A stretch of DNA of 64,000 nt, taken from contig BCKT01000011.1 in NCBI GenBank assembly GCA_003116875.1, positions 1 to 64,000 on the forward strand. Direction: 5' to 3'. This DNA comes from Takashimella koratensis (lineage: Eukaryota > Basidiomycota > Tremellomycetes > Trichosporonales > Tetragoniomycetaceae). The position numbers were made by a program, and so were the translations under genes. Shown here one piece after another: positions 11,447 through 22,782 of the stretch. Numbering within the stretch: position 1 is the first letter of the stretch; each line of letters begins with the position of its first letter. The notes beneath the pieces are model-generated. The model saw only the letters and a program-made list of their open reading frames with translations. It had not been told where the DNA came from and searched no databases.

Positions 11447-13186
11447 CTACTCATTCTCTGTCACGTCCACCACCGTCGAAGCAAACTTGCGTGCAGAGAC
11501 CTTGCGATGGAACAAGATGTCCAGCTCTCGGTAGCTCCTGTTACCCATCTCAGGCAGACAGAAGTAGGCGACAATGAAGCAAGCCGTTGCCGTTCCGCAC
11601 CAAACGTAACCTGACTTGCCACCCAGGTTACCCCCAGTCGGGTTGAGCATCCAAGAAGATACTGAGTAGATCAGTAATAGTGAGAACATTGACTCACAAA
11701 AGATGGTAGGAATCTCAGCGCAGTAGTACGCAGCTCGACCGACACCGGTCGAAAGAGCACGGAGTCGAACAGACGACGTCTCGGCGATGATGGTGTAAGA
11801 GACAGGCCCAAGGATGAGACCCATGATGAACGAGATTAGAATACCAAAGACAGCTTGGGCATACGAAGTGCTGGTTGACTTGGTGAGAGTTGCGACGATA
11901 CCGAGGATAAGGGCAAAGATAGCGTTAATTGCCGTGCCCCATAGGTAAAGTGTTCGACGACCAATGTAAGCACCAAGCACCCAAGACAGCGCCACGCCAA
12001 CGACTTGGAGTGAGGCAGTGATGAGGCCAAGGGCAAACGAGAAGCTGCTGGAGATTCCAGCCTCTGCATGTTAGCTCGGAAGGGTGTAAAAACTCACGTT
12101 CAAAGAAATAGACAGCCTGATTGGCGATGAGGTTCCCTGCCCAGTTTTGAGCAGCGTAAACGCCACAGATAATGCTGTTGTCAGTCCATGCTCCCTCCTG
12201 TCACTCACAGAGTACGCCTGAGGTCACGTCCCTTGAGCAAGTCGAGGTAAGATACGCCTGCCGTCTCGAGCTTCTCGACTTCGACTGTTCGGACAAGCAT
12301 GGCGAGGGCATCCGAAGCAGGTTGTGACCTTTTTGAGCCGAGACGTTTCAACGATTTGAGCGCGTCGTCGTAACGCCCCTTGCGGACAAGCCACCATGGA
12401 GACTCTGGAGCGAAGAACACGAGAACGAGAAGCGGGACCGGGAAGATCCACTGGAGAGCGAATGGAAGCCTGTACGCCCATTCCCCAGTACGGTCGCTCA
12501 TAGCATACGCGACACCATTGGCGATCATATTGCCGAGGGACCAACACATCATGACGTAGGCAGTCGCTGCACCTCGAAGGGGAAGAGGGACAACTTCGGA
12601 CGAGTACGCCGGTGCGTTAGCGATGAAGAAGCCCCAAGGGATCCCCTCGAAGATCTGGCCAAGGAGGAAGACGGTGAGGGAGTTGGCGAAGAAAGAGATG
12701 AAGATGGTGCCTGTCATGAGCACAAGGCCGAGAAGAGTAGTCAAGCGATACCCAAAGCGGTTGGTAACGGGACCGCAGATGAAAATACCGATGAACGCTC
12801 CGATCTGACCGCCCTGCTGAAGAGCACTCTGCCAACGGGTGGGGATAACGTATCCATTGGTCGCAGCGTCAAAGGTACCATAAGCGTCGATGAATGCTGG
12901 CAGGGCGATGTAATTGCCGATGAGGAAGGTGTCGTACGACTCCATGATCTAAGGGTTAGTCCTGTTCAACCTCTTCACTCACGATGCAGAATGAGATCAC
13001 GAAGGCCCAGAAGCATGCCATGGGATAAGCACGGACCGCTTCAAGGAGCGAGGTCTCATGTTCGTAGCGCTCGGCGTGGACAGCCTCAGCCTTGTCGTCG
13101 GTGACCAGAGCATCTTCGCCGTGCTCAAAGTCTGCTCGCGGTCGCTCGACGAGTTCGATTTCGGGTTTGATCTCTACGTTGGACAT
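11447..13186 (-). CDS. Alpha-glucoside/maltose-type MFS transporter
   Basis: Sugar porter of the maltose/alpha-glucoside:H+ symporter branch. It starts with a hydrophilic N-terminal region of about 60 residues (MSNVEIKPEIELVERPR), then helix 1 with IIMESYDTFLIGNYIALP, the MESYD pattern of MAL-type permeases, where others have FGYD. Further marks are GPVTNRFGYRLTT (loop 2-3), FEGIPWGFF, PESPWWLVRKGRYDDA, YIGRRTLYLWG (loop 8-9), and CLPEMGNRSYRELDILF at the end. Four or so short introns split it; the stop is at 11447-11449. The product is about 530 residues. Neighbourhood and family suggest import of di- or oligosaccharides or glycosides, possibly linked to the adjacent rhamnosidase (inference). 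Confidence 0.88.
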
Positions 13187-13700
13187 AGTGATTGTTGAAG
13201 AGCCTGAGAACTAGGGCAACCCCCGTCTGGTCGATTCTTTTAAACGTTTCTGTCGCCATTTCCGATACTGGACGTTTCACGGACTAAAACGGGAAGAAGA
13301 TGCACCGTTCCAGGCATCTTGGCAACGCACATCTCGCAGTCATGGCTAAGGCACCTAAGCGAAAACACGGGGGTCCCTCTGGGCAACCTTGTATGCGCAT
13401 GTGCCACCGCAGCCGCATTCCCCAACTACCCCGCGGCAAAGGAGCGGGGCAAGTCTTCCCCCGAGCGGTACAAGTGAGTCGGGCCAAGTGTTGATCCGAT
13501 TCACCGTGGGTGTAGCTTTGTTAGCTTCATGTCTGTCAGCTTCATGTCTGTCAGCGAGAACAAAGGGATGTGCCGCTGCGGGGACTTTTGGAGACCCTGC
13601 GGCCAGTGCCTTGCCAAGTCGAGGCCCCCAAAATAGTCTAAGCCATCGACCGGGCAAATTGGAGACCGTGGTGCATCACGTAGGGCTCGGTTACATCGGT
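13187..13700. other. Intergenic, 0.5 kb, with a 15-bp tandem repeat
   Basis: This is the promoter side of the transporter and the 3' side of the epoxide hydrolase. The unit agcttcatgtctgtc occurs twice in tandem at 13523-13552. The frame 13389-13850 on the plus strand overlaps it but runs antisense into the hydrolase and has no recognisable domain. Confidence 0.5.
13523..13552. repeat. 15-bp tandem duplication
   Basis: Two exact copies of agcttcatgtctgtc, the second followed by agc. It lies between the convergent side of the hydrolase and the transporter promoter. Confidence 0.85.
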
Positions 13701-14736
13701 CTATCTGGAGTGCTTACCGACGAACTGCGCAATCGCTTTGACACAGCCGTCTGGGTTTTCTTCCGCGATCCAATGACTGCAACCTGGCACTTGCACCTCG
13801 TCAAACGTGCCGTAAAGCTCGTCGAATTGTTTCCCCGCCTGCTGCGCTAGGAATGACTCGGCTCCAGAGAAGGCGCAAGCTGGAACGCTCGACTTGCCTT
13901 GAGATTTGACACGGGCAAGATTCTCTTCAGCGTCCATGTGGAACGCGCGATAGCAGTCCATTCCACAACGCATCGCCCCTGCCTGCGAGAAAGCGTCGAC
14001 GTAGTGGTCAACAACCTCGGGTGTCCAGACGGCGCTGTTATAAGCGTGACGGTTGTAAAAGTGTAGGAGGTAACTCCCAGTCAGCAGGGTAACGATCACC
14101 GCTTACACTCTTTCCTTGCCAGCGACGAGCGCTTCGGGGAGGTCTGACTGCCAGTGGAAGGTGAAATGCCAGACGTCGTCGGTTCGGCACATTGATTCTG
14201 CGGTCAGGAAAGTACGACTAGGACTCACCGTATACCTGTGTTCCAGGTTGAGGACATTCCCCCCACATCACACTGGCGACCTTGTCAGGATGGTCTGCCG
14301 CCATGCTGTGGGCGACCATACCTCCAATGTCGTGACCGACGACATGTACCGGTTCCTCGATACCGATTTTGGCCAGCAGAGTGACGAGATCCCGAGCCAT
14401 TTGCGATTTTCGAAAGCCGTTCAAATCACGCGGTTTCGACGAGAAGCCTGCACCACGATAGTCGGGTGCGATGACGCGAAAGCCTTCCGCCGCCAAAGGA
14501 CCGATGACATCGCGCCACTGATACGAGGTCTCGGGAAATCCGTGGATGAGCAAGATAATGCCGCGTTGGGTTTTGTCACTGGGGCAAGGGCAGTCGTTGT
14601 AGAAGATTGACACATCGTCTGGGCTGGGAGTCAGCGCTGTTCGACTTGGGGCCTGACTGGTTTGGTGATCCTGCGACGGATACTCGTCCTGTTTTCCACT
14701 GCGGCGCCATGAATGTTGATGAATGCAGGCCCACAT
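13701..14736 (-). CDS. Epoxide hydrolase-like alpha/beta hydrolase
   Basis: Alpha/beta hydrolase of the epoxide hydrolase/haloalkanoate dehalogenase group. It has the oxyanion motif HGFPETSYQWRDV, the segment VIAPDYRGAGFSSKP, and VHVVGHDIGGMVAHS, in which the nucleophile is Asp rather than Ser, which separates epoxide hydrolases and dehalogenases from esterases. The C-terminal histidine is probably that in VPGCSHWIAEENPDG. Three exons are clear. The first is small: I chose the ATG at 14734-14736 because its frame splices cleanly (GA-GTATCC donor, CTGACTCCCAG acceptor near 14615) onto DDVSIFYND. Farther upstream in-frame ATGs exist, so the start is uncertain. The product is about 310 residues, close to the usual size. 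Substrate unknown; detoxification or xenobiotic breakdown is the common role. Confidence 0.75.
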
Positions 14737-15319
14737 GCAGTTGCGCCTTTTGTACGCTCTCCCGGATGACATCAACCCATGTGACATAACCCGCTTATCA
14801 AGCCGACGACATGTGACGCTGATGTGACGCTCATCGCCGCTCATCACTTTCCTCCGACGTCACCCTTTCACACCATTCGCCGTTTGCCGTTTCGCCGGTC
14901 CTTGGCCTTGCCATTTGCAGTGAGCACGAATATGCACCGACCTACCCGCTACGCCACCTGGCGTCCGTCCGCATCAGCGCGCAGTGCGTCCAGCAACGCG
15001 GCGAGTCCGTGACCGGAGACCGGCCAAGTCCTCCACCGCTAGCTGTTTTCCTCGCACGCTTTCCTTTCATTGTCGAGGACTCCGACCGGCCAACTGGCCA
15101 CGATCATGTTTACCCTCTGATGCCTTCAATGCTTATCGTTGACAGCCTTTCAACAGACAACGGCCATGGTGTAGAGGCCTTCAACAGCGTATCCACCGAG
15201 TACATGCCGCTGACCGTCAGCTAGCACGCCAGGCAGGCCAGCGGGCATGGCCGTCGCCCACATACTTATACCCCACTCAAGACGTACCCCCAGTCCCTCC
15301 ACAACACACGTTTCTCACA
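14737..15319. other. Divergent promoter region, epoxide hydrolase / dialkylglycine decarboxylase
   Basis: 580 bp between two divergently transcribed genes. A 10-bp direct repeat gaccggccaa occurs at 15018-15027 and 15084-15093. A TATA-like acttatacccc lies about 60 bp before the 15320 start. Minor tandem copies of tgtgacgct occur at about 14812-14830. No coding frame is convincing. Confidence 0.5.
15018..15093. promoter_or_regulatory. Paired GACCGGCCAA direct repeats upstream of decarboxylase
   Basis: Two exact 10-bp copies at 15018-15027 and 15084-15093, about 230-300 bp before the start of the decarboxylase. The core CCGG/CGG is the kind of half-site read by Zn2Cys6 regulators, and such a regulator is encoded next to the gene. 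That the two belong together is inference. Confidence 0.35.
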
Positions 15320-16847
<1,528 letters not shown>

Positions 16848-16928
16848 ACAATTTTTGCATCGAGTTTGATTTGAGTCTCGCCGTTTGAGCCGTATGTATA
16901 TGCAAAGATTCAGAGTGGAGATTCGTCA

Positions 16929-19325
16929 TTAGACGCCGTAATTATGCGCAAGATATTGAAGTTGGGGTTCGCCGTTTGGGCCAAATGTACACCAGGCCGG
17001 GAGTTCCTCTGTGGCCGAGGAGAGCCAGTCGAGGAGCCATGTCTGCTGTTCGGTCTCCATCATCGGCCAAACCGGCGCGGTCGACTGGGTGGAGGGAGCC
17101 GCTGGTGGAGGGCCTGTAAGAGGGAGCATGTCCTTGAGCGGGTACGTCAAAGGGCCATAAGGCAATGAGGTGATGAGTACTTCAAGTCGCGGCAAGGCCG
17201 ATTGGGCGGTCTCCCAAAAGTTGGCCGCAGCGGTTTTCACAAACAGTACGATCCGGATCGCCAGATTGATCGCGTCGATCCCGACGCTTGGTTTTTCCAC
17301 AGGGGCAGGTGCGCGAAGAGCGAGTCGGACTAGCGCGGCGAGAATTTGGGACAAGTGATGAGATGACCCTGAGGGTTAGTCATGCCACCCGACGCGACTT
17401 ACAAGGGTACCAGGTGCTTTCAAAGTCAAATTGAGTCATCTGAGAGAGCCAATCGACGATGCGGGTGATAATTTGAATCATCATGTGGCCTGACTCGGAT
17501 CGGTAGCAGTCGCTTGTGTCGTCGGTCGAGTCCACGCAGTGTTCGCAGATGATGAGCTCCACCGCGAAGCGACTGAGCTCGAAGCCGGCTGGGATTAGCA
17601 GCGTCCAGTTATAAACTCACCTGCTCCCGGACCAGCGAGGCGGCCGTTGAGCAGCGGGAGGTCGTCTCGAAGCGACTCAAAGTCGGCTGCAGCTCGGGAC
17701 AGGATCGAGTGTTTGTCGTGCCATGACTGTCCGCCAAACTCGGACGACAGTGTCAGCGGGATGATCGATTCCAGCAGTCGGGACAACCGACACATGGCTA
17801 CGAAGCTTATCATGGGATAGGCGTCAGAACCTTCCGGGGTTTCGGTCAAGTCGTCGTCACCCAGGGTAGGCAGGCGGGTCGAGAACGAGGTTGAGTGGAT
17901 CATGCAAGGTCGGCCATAAATCAACGCGTTCCTGTTGTCAGCGGGATCCAATTCGAACTTACCATTTGTCAATGTTGTACAGGGCCCACCAGATACGCTT
18001 ACGAGTGGATCGTTGCCAGCGTGGCAGCTTCCAGCTCGTGCAGTCGCGATGGAGTCCGAGGAGCTGAGCAAGAGCGATCGCCTGGGCGTCAGCGCGATCC
18101 ATGACCCGACTTACCCTCCCAATTTCGACGTGGTTTCCACCTGGGTTGTACACCGGCCTGCCATAGACATCGAGCAGCACTACCTGCAGTGTCTGAAGAC
18201 GGAAGTGGGTGTACTCTACGTCCATCAGGTGGTGAACATGAGTCCAGAGAGTCGACGCGAGAGCGCGAGTAGTCGGCTCGTAAATGCACATGTGAGCCAT
18301 GATGGTCGCAAGCAACGCGAATGGGAAATTGTCGCCCCCATGAGTGCCATTGATGGCGTCGTGGAGGCGCCGCCTGTTGACCACTGGCACTGCCGGAGCA
18401 ACCTTGGAGAGGAACCTAGAGTCAGTGCTACTCGTGCTTCCACTCACAGCTTGGGCAGCAGCATTGTCAGGTCACGATTGACCTGACACAAAGCCCGACA
18501 GCACGCCGCGTAAACCTGTTCCGCACCAACGGCGTTTTGCGACATGCCGTAGACTCCAGACAGGTTGCGTACGAAGTAAGCTGGGTTAGTCGTGCTGGCC
18601 ACTTGACGAAACCGGAGTTGAGTGTTGGAGCGAAGGGACGATACGAGAGCGGTGGACGAAGTCGGTTCGACATCGGGGTTGAGACAGATGCTCGACCAAG
18701 CGACGTGGCCTGTGTATTAGCTTGGATGCGAGTGTTACCATACACGTACCGACATAGTGGGATACCTCTTGATCAGTGTCTCTCATGTCGAGTGCGTCAA
18801 AGTATGAATTCGGCTGCATCCGTTAGCTACAGCTCGCCAGTCGTCAACCACACCCACAATAGATGTCTCCTTGGGCCTTGAAATGCTCTCCAAACGCGAC
18901 ATGAAAGCGTGTAGATTGAATGGGGCGGGGGGTATCACTCTTCGATTCGAGGTGTATGCGACCGGTTCGCGTTTGATCTGAGGGATAAGGGGTGCATCCT
19001 GCTCCATACTTGCAGCGGAGTTGACCGATTTAGTGGTCGGAGGCGGACTCATGTCGTTGGCCTGGGTAGTGGTGACTGGAGCTCGCCTGACTCGCTTCTT
19101 GGATGGGAGTTCGAACGTGCAGACACGACCGACCGACTTGCAACGACGACAGGGTTCACCTCGGATGGGAATGATGCAGGCAGCTTTGAGTTGACGACAG
19201 TGGTCGCAGGGCCTGTCGCGGTGTGAGCGAGGATTGCGAACACTGACGTCGTTATCCTCCTGAAGGGATGGGCCCCCGTGCGACGGTATATCCCACGTTG
19301 TGGGATTTGGATGCGTACTCATCAT
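16929..19325 (-). CDS. Zn2Cys6 transcription factor, fungal-specific
   Basis: Nuclear Zn(II)2Cys6 regulator. The start MMSTHPNPTTWD is followed near residues 40-67 by the binuclear cluster CDHCRQLKAAC then CRRCKSVGRVC, spacing CX2CX6CX8CX2CX6C, with a basic linker KKRVRRAP. A Ser/Pro/Thr-rich linker follows, then a long helical fungal-type middle homology region with ESIIPLTLSSEFGG and NIDKWYLNRNALIYGRPCM-like segments (about bases 17,700-18,450). About nine introns; the stop is at 16929-16931. The C-terminal half is helical and lacks other motifs. It converges on the decarboxylase gene and may control it or the neighbouring catabolic genes, which is inference from position only. Confidence 0.85.
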
Positions 19326-19656
19326 TGCGTAGATGTGAAGAAGTAAGAACCAACTAAGTCGCTTGGTGAGGGTTATTGAATGGCCCCCCTCATCCTTTCC
19401 TTTGTCGGGCGCCGTGGTGATGATACGACATGAGGCAACCTTTGATCACGCGGGTACGGGGCCCTCGGCGGCAATGGACAAACTAGATCCCACCCCCAGA
19501 TCTGACACCCCCCTTTGTCATCGGGGCGCAACTTGGCGAGCACATGCTCTGATGGCTATCGATCTTGAAGTGATTGAACGATTGCATACTCTCATAGAGG
19601 ATTATAATTAGTTGATGCAGGCCTCGACGGCCGCTTTTTCTTTCTTTGCTAAATCT
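19326..19656. other. Intergenic, 0.33 kb
   Basis: Upstream of the regulator and downstream of the phosphatase. A short plus-strand frame at 19363-19611 has no recognisable domain. Nothing else seen. Confidence 0.4.
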
Positions 19657-21553
19657 TTAGTGCTTCTTGTAAAGAGTTACCTCGTCTAGGACAGTGGTGT
19701 TGGCAGCAGCAACGAACTGATGCGTCATATGAGTGCGGTTGAGGAAGTGAAGACGCGACCACCCGTAGGCCGAGTCAATCTGAGGTCAGCACGGTCGCGA
19801 TGGTCTCTCACTTGGGCGGCTGAGTAATACAAGGGCTTGTCGAGAGTGTCAAGGCCATCGTAGTGGCCCCCAGCTCCGTTGACAATGTACAAGGGCGCAG
19901 AGGGGTTGTTGAGCCCGTTGGGGTCAACGATGCCTAGTCTGTCAGCAGTGACCGAGCGATCCACGTACCCTTGGCGACGGGGTGCATTCGTTCGTACGCA
20001 TGAACGTGGCCCTGCATGACTACGTCGACCTTGTACTGGACAAAGACGTCCTCAAAGGCTTCTTGACATACGGTGCAGTTGCCCGATGAAACGTACCACG
20101 GGCGGTGGCCGACCGCAACGACCCAAGGGGTTTTGGAACGGTCGACCGAGGCGAGGTCCGAGTGCAAGAACTTCATCTGCTCATTTTGGGTGCCGAAGGG
20201 GCCACTGGCGAGACCACCGGCGCTGGCGGGCTGCAATCAGCAATCCGTCTCCCACACCCCTTACCGTGGTGTCTGGACCCGTCAGGTTGCCTCCAAAGTC
20301 AGTCTCGGTGTTGAAGAAAACGTAGTGGACCATGCCGTCGTCGTAAGAGTACCAAAAGTTCTCGTTGGCTTCACTGACGTGGCCCGGCATGCGCCAGTGG
20401 GCTCGGTACTGCTGGTCAGAATCGATGACGCGGTGCTACTTACGCCCGTAAAGTTTCGCTGGCCTTCGACGCAATAGTCTTCAGTATAAGTAATGTTGTG
20501 GACTTTGTCCTTGGTTCCACCGTTGTCGCCTGTTATCAGCTGATGATGTCGCCCATACTCACAGTTGCTGTCGTGGTTGCCTGGGGCAACCATGTACGGG
20601 CGCATAGCAGTGAGCTGGTGAAGCTCATCGTAGAACTGTTCAAGAGTGGTTTCGTACCCCTCCTCGACCTCCTCAACAGTGGGGGTAGTGGCATTAGGAC
20701 CCCAGTACCCGTTGATTGCCTGCTTGATCTTGCGACGTTAGTGATGCATGTAATACATGTCTTACAAAGTAGTCGGCGCTGGAGTCAGTACTAGCTTGCA
20801 TGAGTGAACCTACTAAGCCAGGTCGCCGGCGTGAATGACTGTGTCAAAGGTGCTACCGTCAGCCCCACCCAACATCTCCACCTACTCAATGCTCTGAGCA
20901 AGGGATTGTATGGTATTGCTCTGCCCCGGGTGGAGAACCTCCTTGGGATCGATGCCGGTCACTGTTCCCTCGGTGTCGGACAGGCCGCGAGGTCCCATGG
21001 TACCCATGTCGCCAACAAGAGCGACGGACTACGAGGTTAGTGAAGAGACAGGAGGAAACCTACATAGGGCGAGAAGTCACCTGCCGTGCGGACAGTGGTA
21101 AACCTGTAGGTCTCACTTTGGGCACAGTTGAAGCAATTGGTCTGCGGTCAGCAAATGTCAACAACGTACTTACGTAGGCGACTCGGTACCAGTAGACGGT
21201 GTGGGGCTCGAGGTCGGTGAGAAGTGCGTGGTGGTTGAAGGTGCGGCTGGTGGCATACGTGTTGCTGGAAGCCCATGCAGTCTTGTTGAGTTTGTAAGGG
21301 TCGGTGCCGTAGACAACGGTCGCTTCGGAGCCATTCAGCTCGCCATACGTGTTCCAGCTGACGTGCATGGCAGTAGCGTTGACGTAGGCGGTGCGCTGCT
21401 GGAGAGGCTCCTTGGGGTTGAGAGGAACGGTTCCTGGGACATGAACGCCGAGGGAGAAAGTGGAGTTGAGGGGCTGTCAGAGTCAGTAGTGAAAAGTCAT
21501 GCGCTCACGTAGGCAAAAGCCGCACCCGCAAGGGCTAACAAAGCAGCGAGCAT
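19657..21553 (-). CDS. Secreted purple acid phosphatase
   Basis: Metallophosphoesterase of the purple acid phosphatase family that releases phosphate from organic esters outside the cell. The start MLAALLALAGAAFAY is a clean signal peptide. An N-terminal fibronectin-like domain has MHVSWNTYGE and LEPHTVYWYRV. The five metal-binding blocks follow in order: ALVGDMG, HAGDLAYSDYF, APGNHDSNC, AVGHRPWYVSSG and MQGHVHAYERMHP, containing the expected Asp, Tyr, Asn and His ligands. A C-terminal segment with YIVNGAGGHYDGLD follows; the stop TAA is at 19657-19659 after VTLYKKH. About nine short introns; the product is about 500 residues. Likely induced by phosphate starvation as in other fungi, but no specific site was identified. 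Confidence 0.92.
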
Positions 21554-22782
21554 ATTGAAGATGGGGAAGAGCGGTGTTGAGAAAAGATTCTGGTCAGCGC
21601 GGTTGACCTTTATGTCTTCCATCCATCCCAAAAATAGCCCCTTGATCATTTCGTTTCCTTCTAACCTCTTCTATCCCGGGCTAGATCTGGAAATGCTGTC
21701 CGCTCCCAGGACAATGTCCACGGTCTGACCGGGATTGTTAGAAAATCTGCAGTGCGCTCCCTGTATCCTTCATGAGGCTGTCGTCAGCGGCACCCTCGAT
21801 TCGAAGCCACCGGCTGCAGTCTTCGGTCTAACTGACTGCTGTCGTTGATGTGATTGGCTCAAGGATGGAAGATATCAATGAACGGATGCACGTTCGATAA
21901 CATCTTGTTGCTGACTCGCTCGGCACGGAGTACAGATCCGACGGCACCCGTCTTGGTATTCCGAATTGAAGCCACGTTGACGATTTACGGCCAGGAATTC
22001 CAGATAGGCCATTGGCATGTGAGGGCCCCATATCTGATGGGTGTTTAAATATATCTTGAGAGTGGGCTCCAGCACCGTGGCCGAGGAGAGACACGTTCAC
22101 GATGTTGCGATACGAGTGGTTGATCGAACGCTTGACACTTCCGGCGTGGCTTGGCAGAGCTCGACTGCCCACATGGGGCATGTTGGGCTCGCTTCAACTG
22201 GCCCTCTTCGAGCCTTCGTCTTGAGAGTGACGTGTCGAACCCCGACCATTGATACCAATTTCGCCATCCTCCTGGTTGTTGGGACGTGCCACGTGGCAGC
22301 GCCGGAATCGCCGGTAAAATCCACGCTAATGACGGAGCGGGAACGAGTAGAAGTTGCGATGACCACCATCCTCGGCGCTGTGCGATCGGTCTCTTGTTTC
22401 AACCTTTCACTTGACTTGTCCTCATCAACAATATCGCCATCGAGTGAGAAAAACCTCGGCACCGCTGAAAACTTGTCCAGCGACCACACGTGGCCCCCCG
22501 TCCCGCTCGTCCTGGTACCGCGTTTGCTCCGTGCATCGGTAAACAGTACAATGTCTTCAGTGCGATACCGTGAGTCCGTGCGGGGGTTTGTCTTGGCGTG
22601 ATCACCGTTGCCAGAGCTGAAGCCTGACTTGATGCGACTCGTCCTCGTCATCCTTACAGGTCCTCTCGCTAGGTAAGTGGGGAATCATCCTCCAGCTGCA
22701 TTCACGCCTTTGCTACGGAGCTTCGTGTTCAACGTTTCATCCGTTGCTGCCTCTGCCCGCCATCAACAAGATATGTAACCAA
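21554..22782. other. Divergent intergenic region, 1.23 kb, no supported gene
   Basis: Lies between the divergent phosphatase and second regulator genes. Two overlapping frames of about 185 codons exist on opposite strands (22041-22601 plus, 22097-22651 minus). Neither has a motif I recognise, and one must be a shadow of the other if either is real. I leave both unannotated. Confidence 0.45.

Noticed and set aside
13389..13850. 153-codon plus-strand frame
   Set aside because: Runs antisense into the epoxide hydrolase, whose motifs are clear on the other strand.
22041..22651. Opposed frames of about 185 codons on both strands
   Set aside because: No motif, no coding-type bias that I can see, and they mirror each other; probably chance openness in GC-rich sequence.
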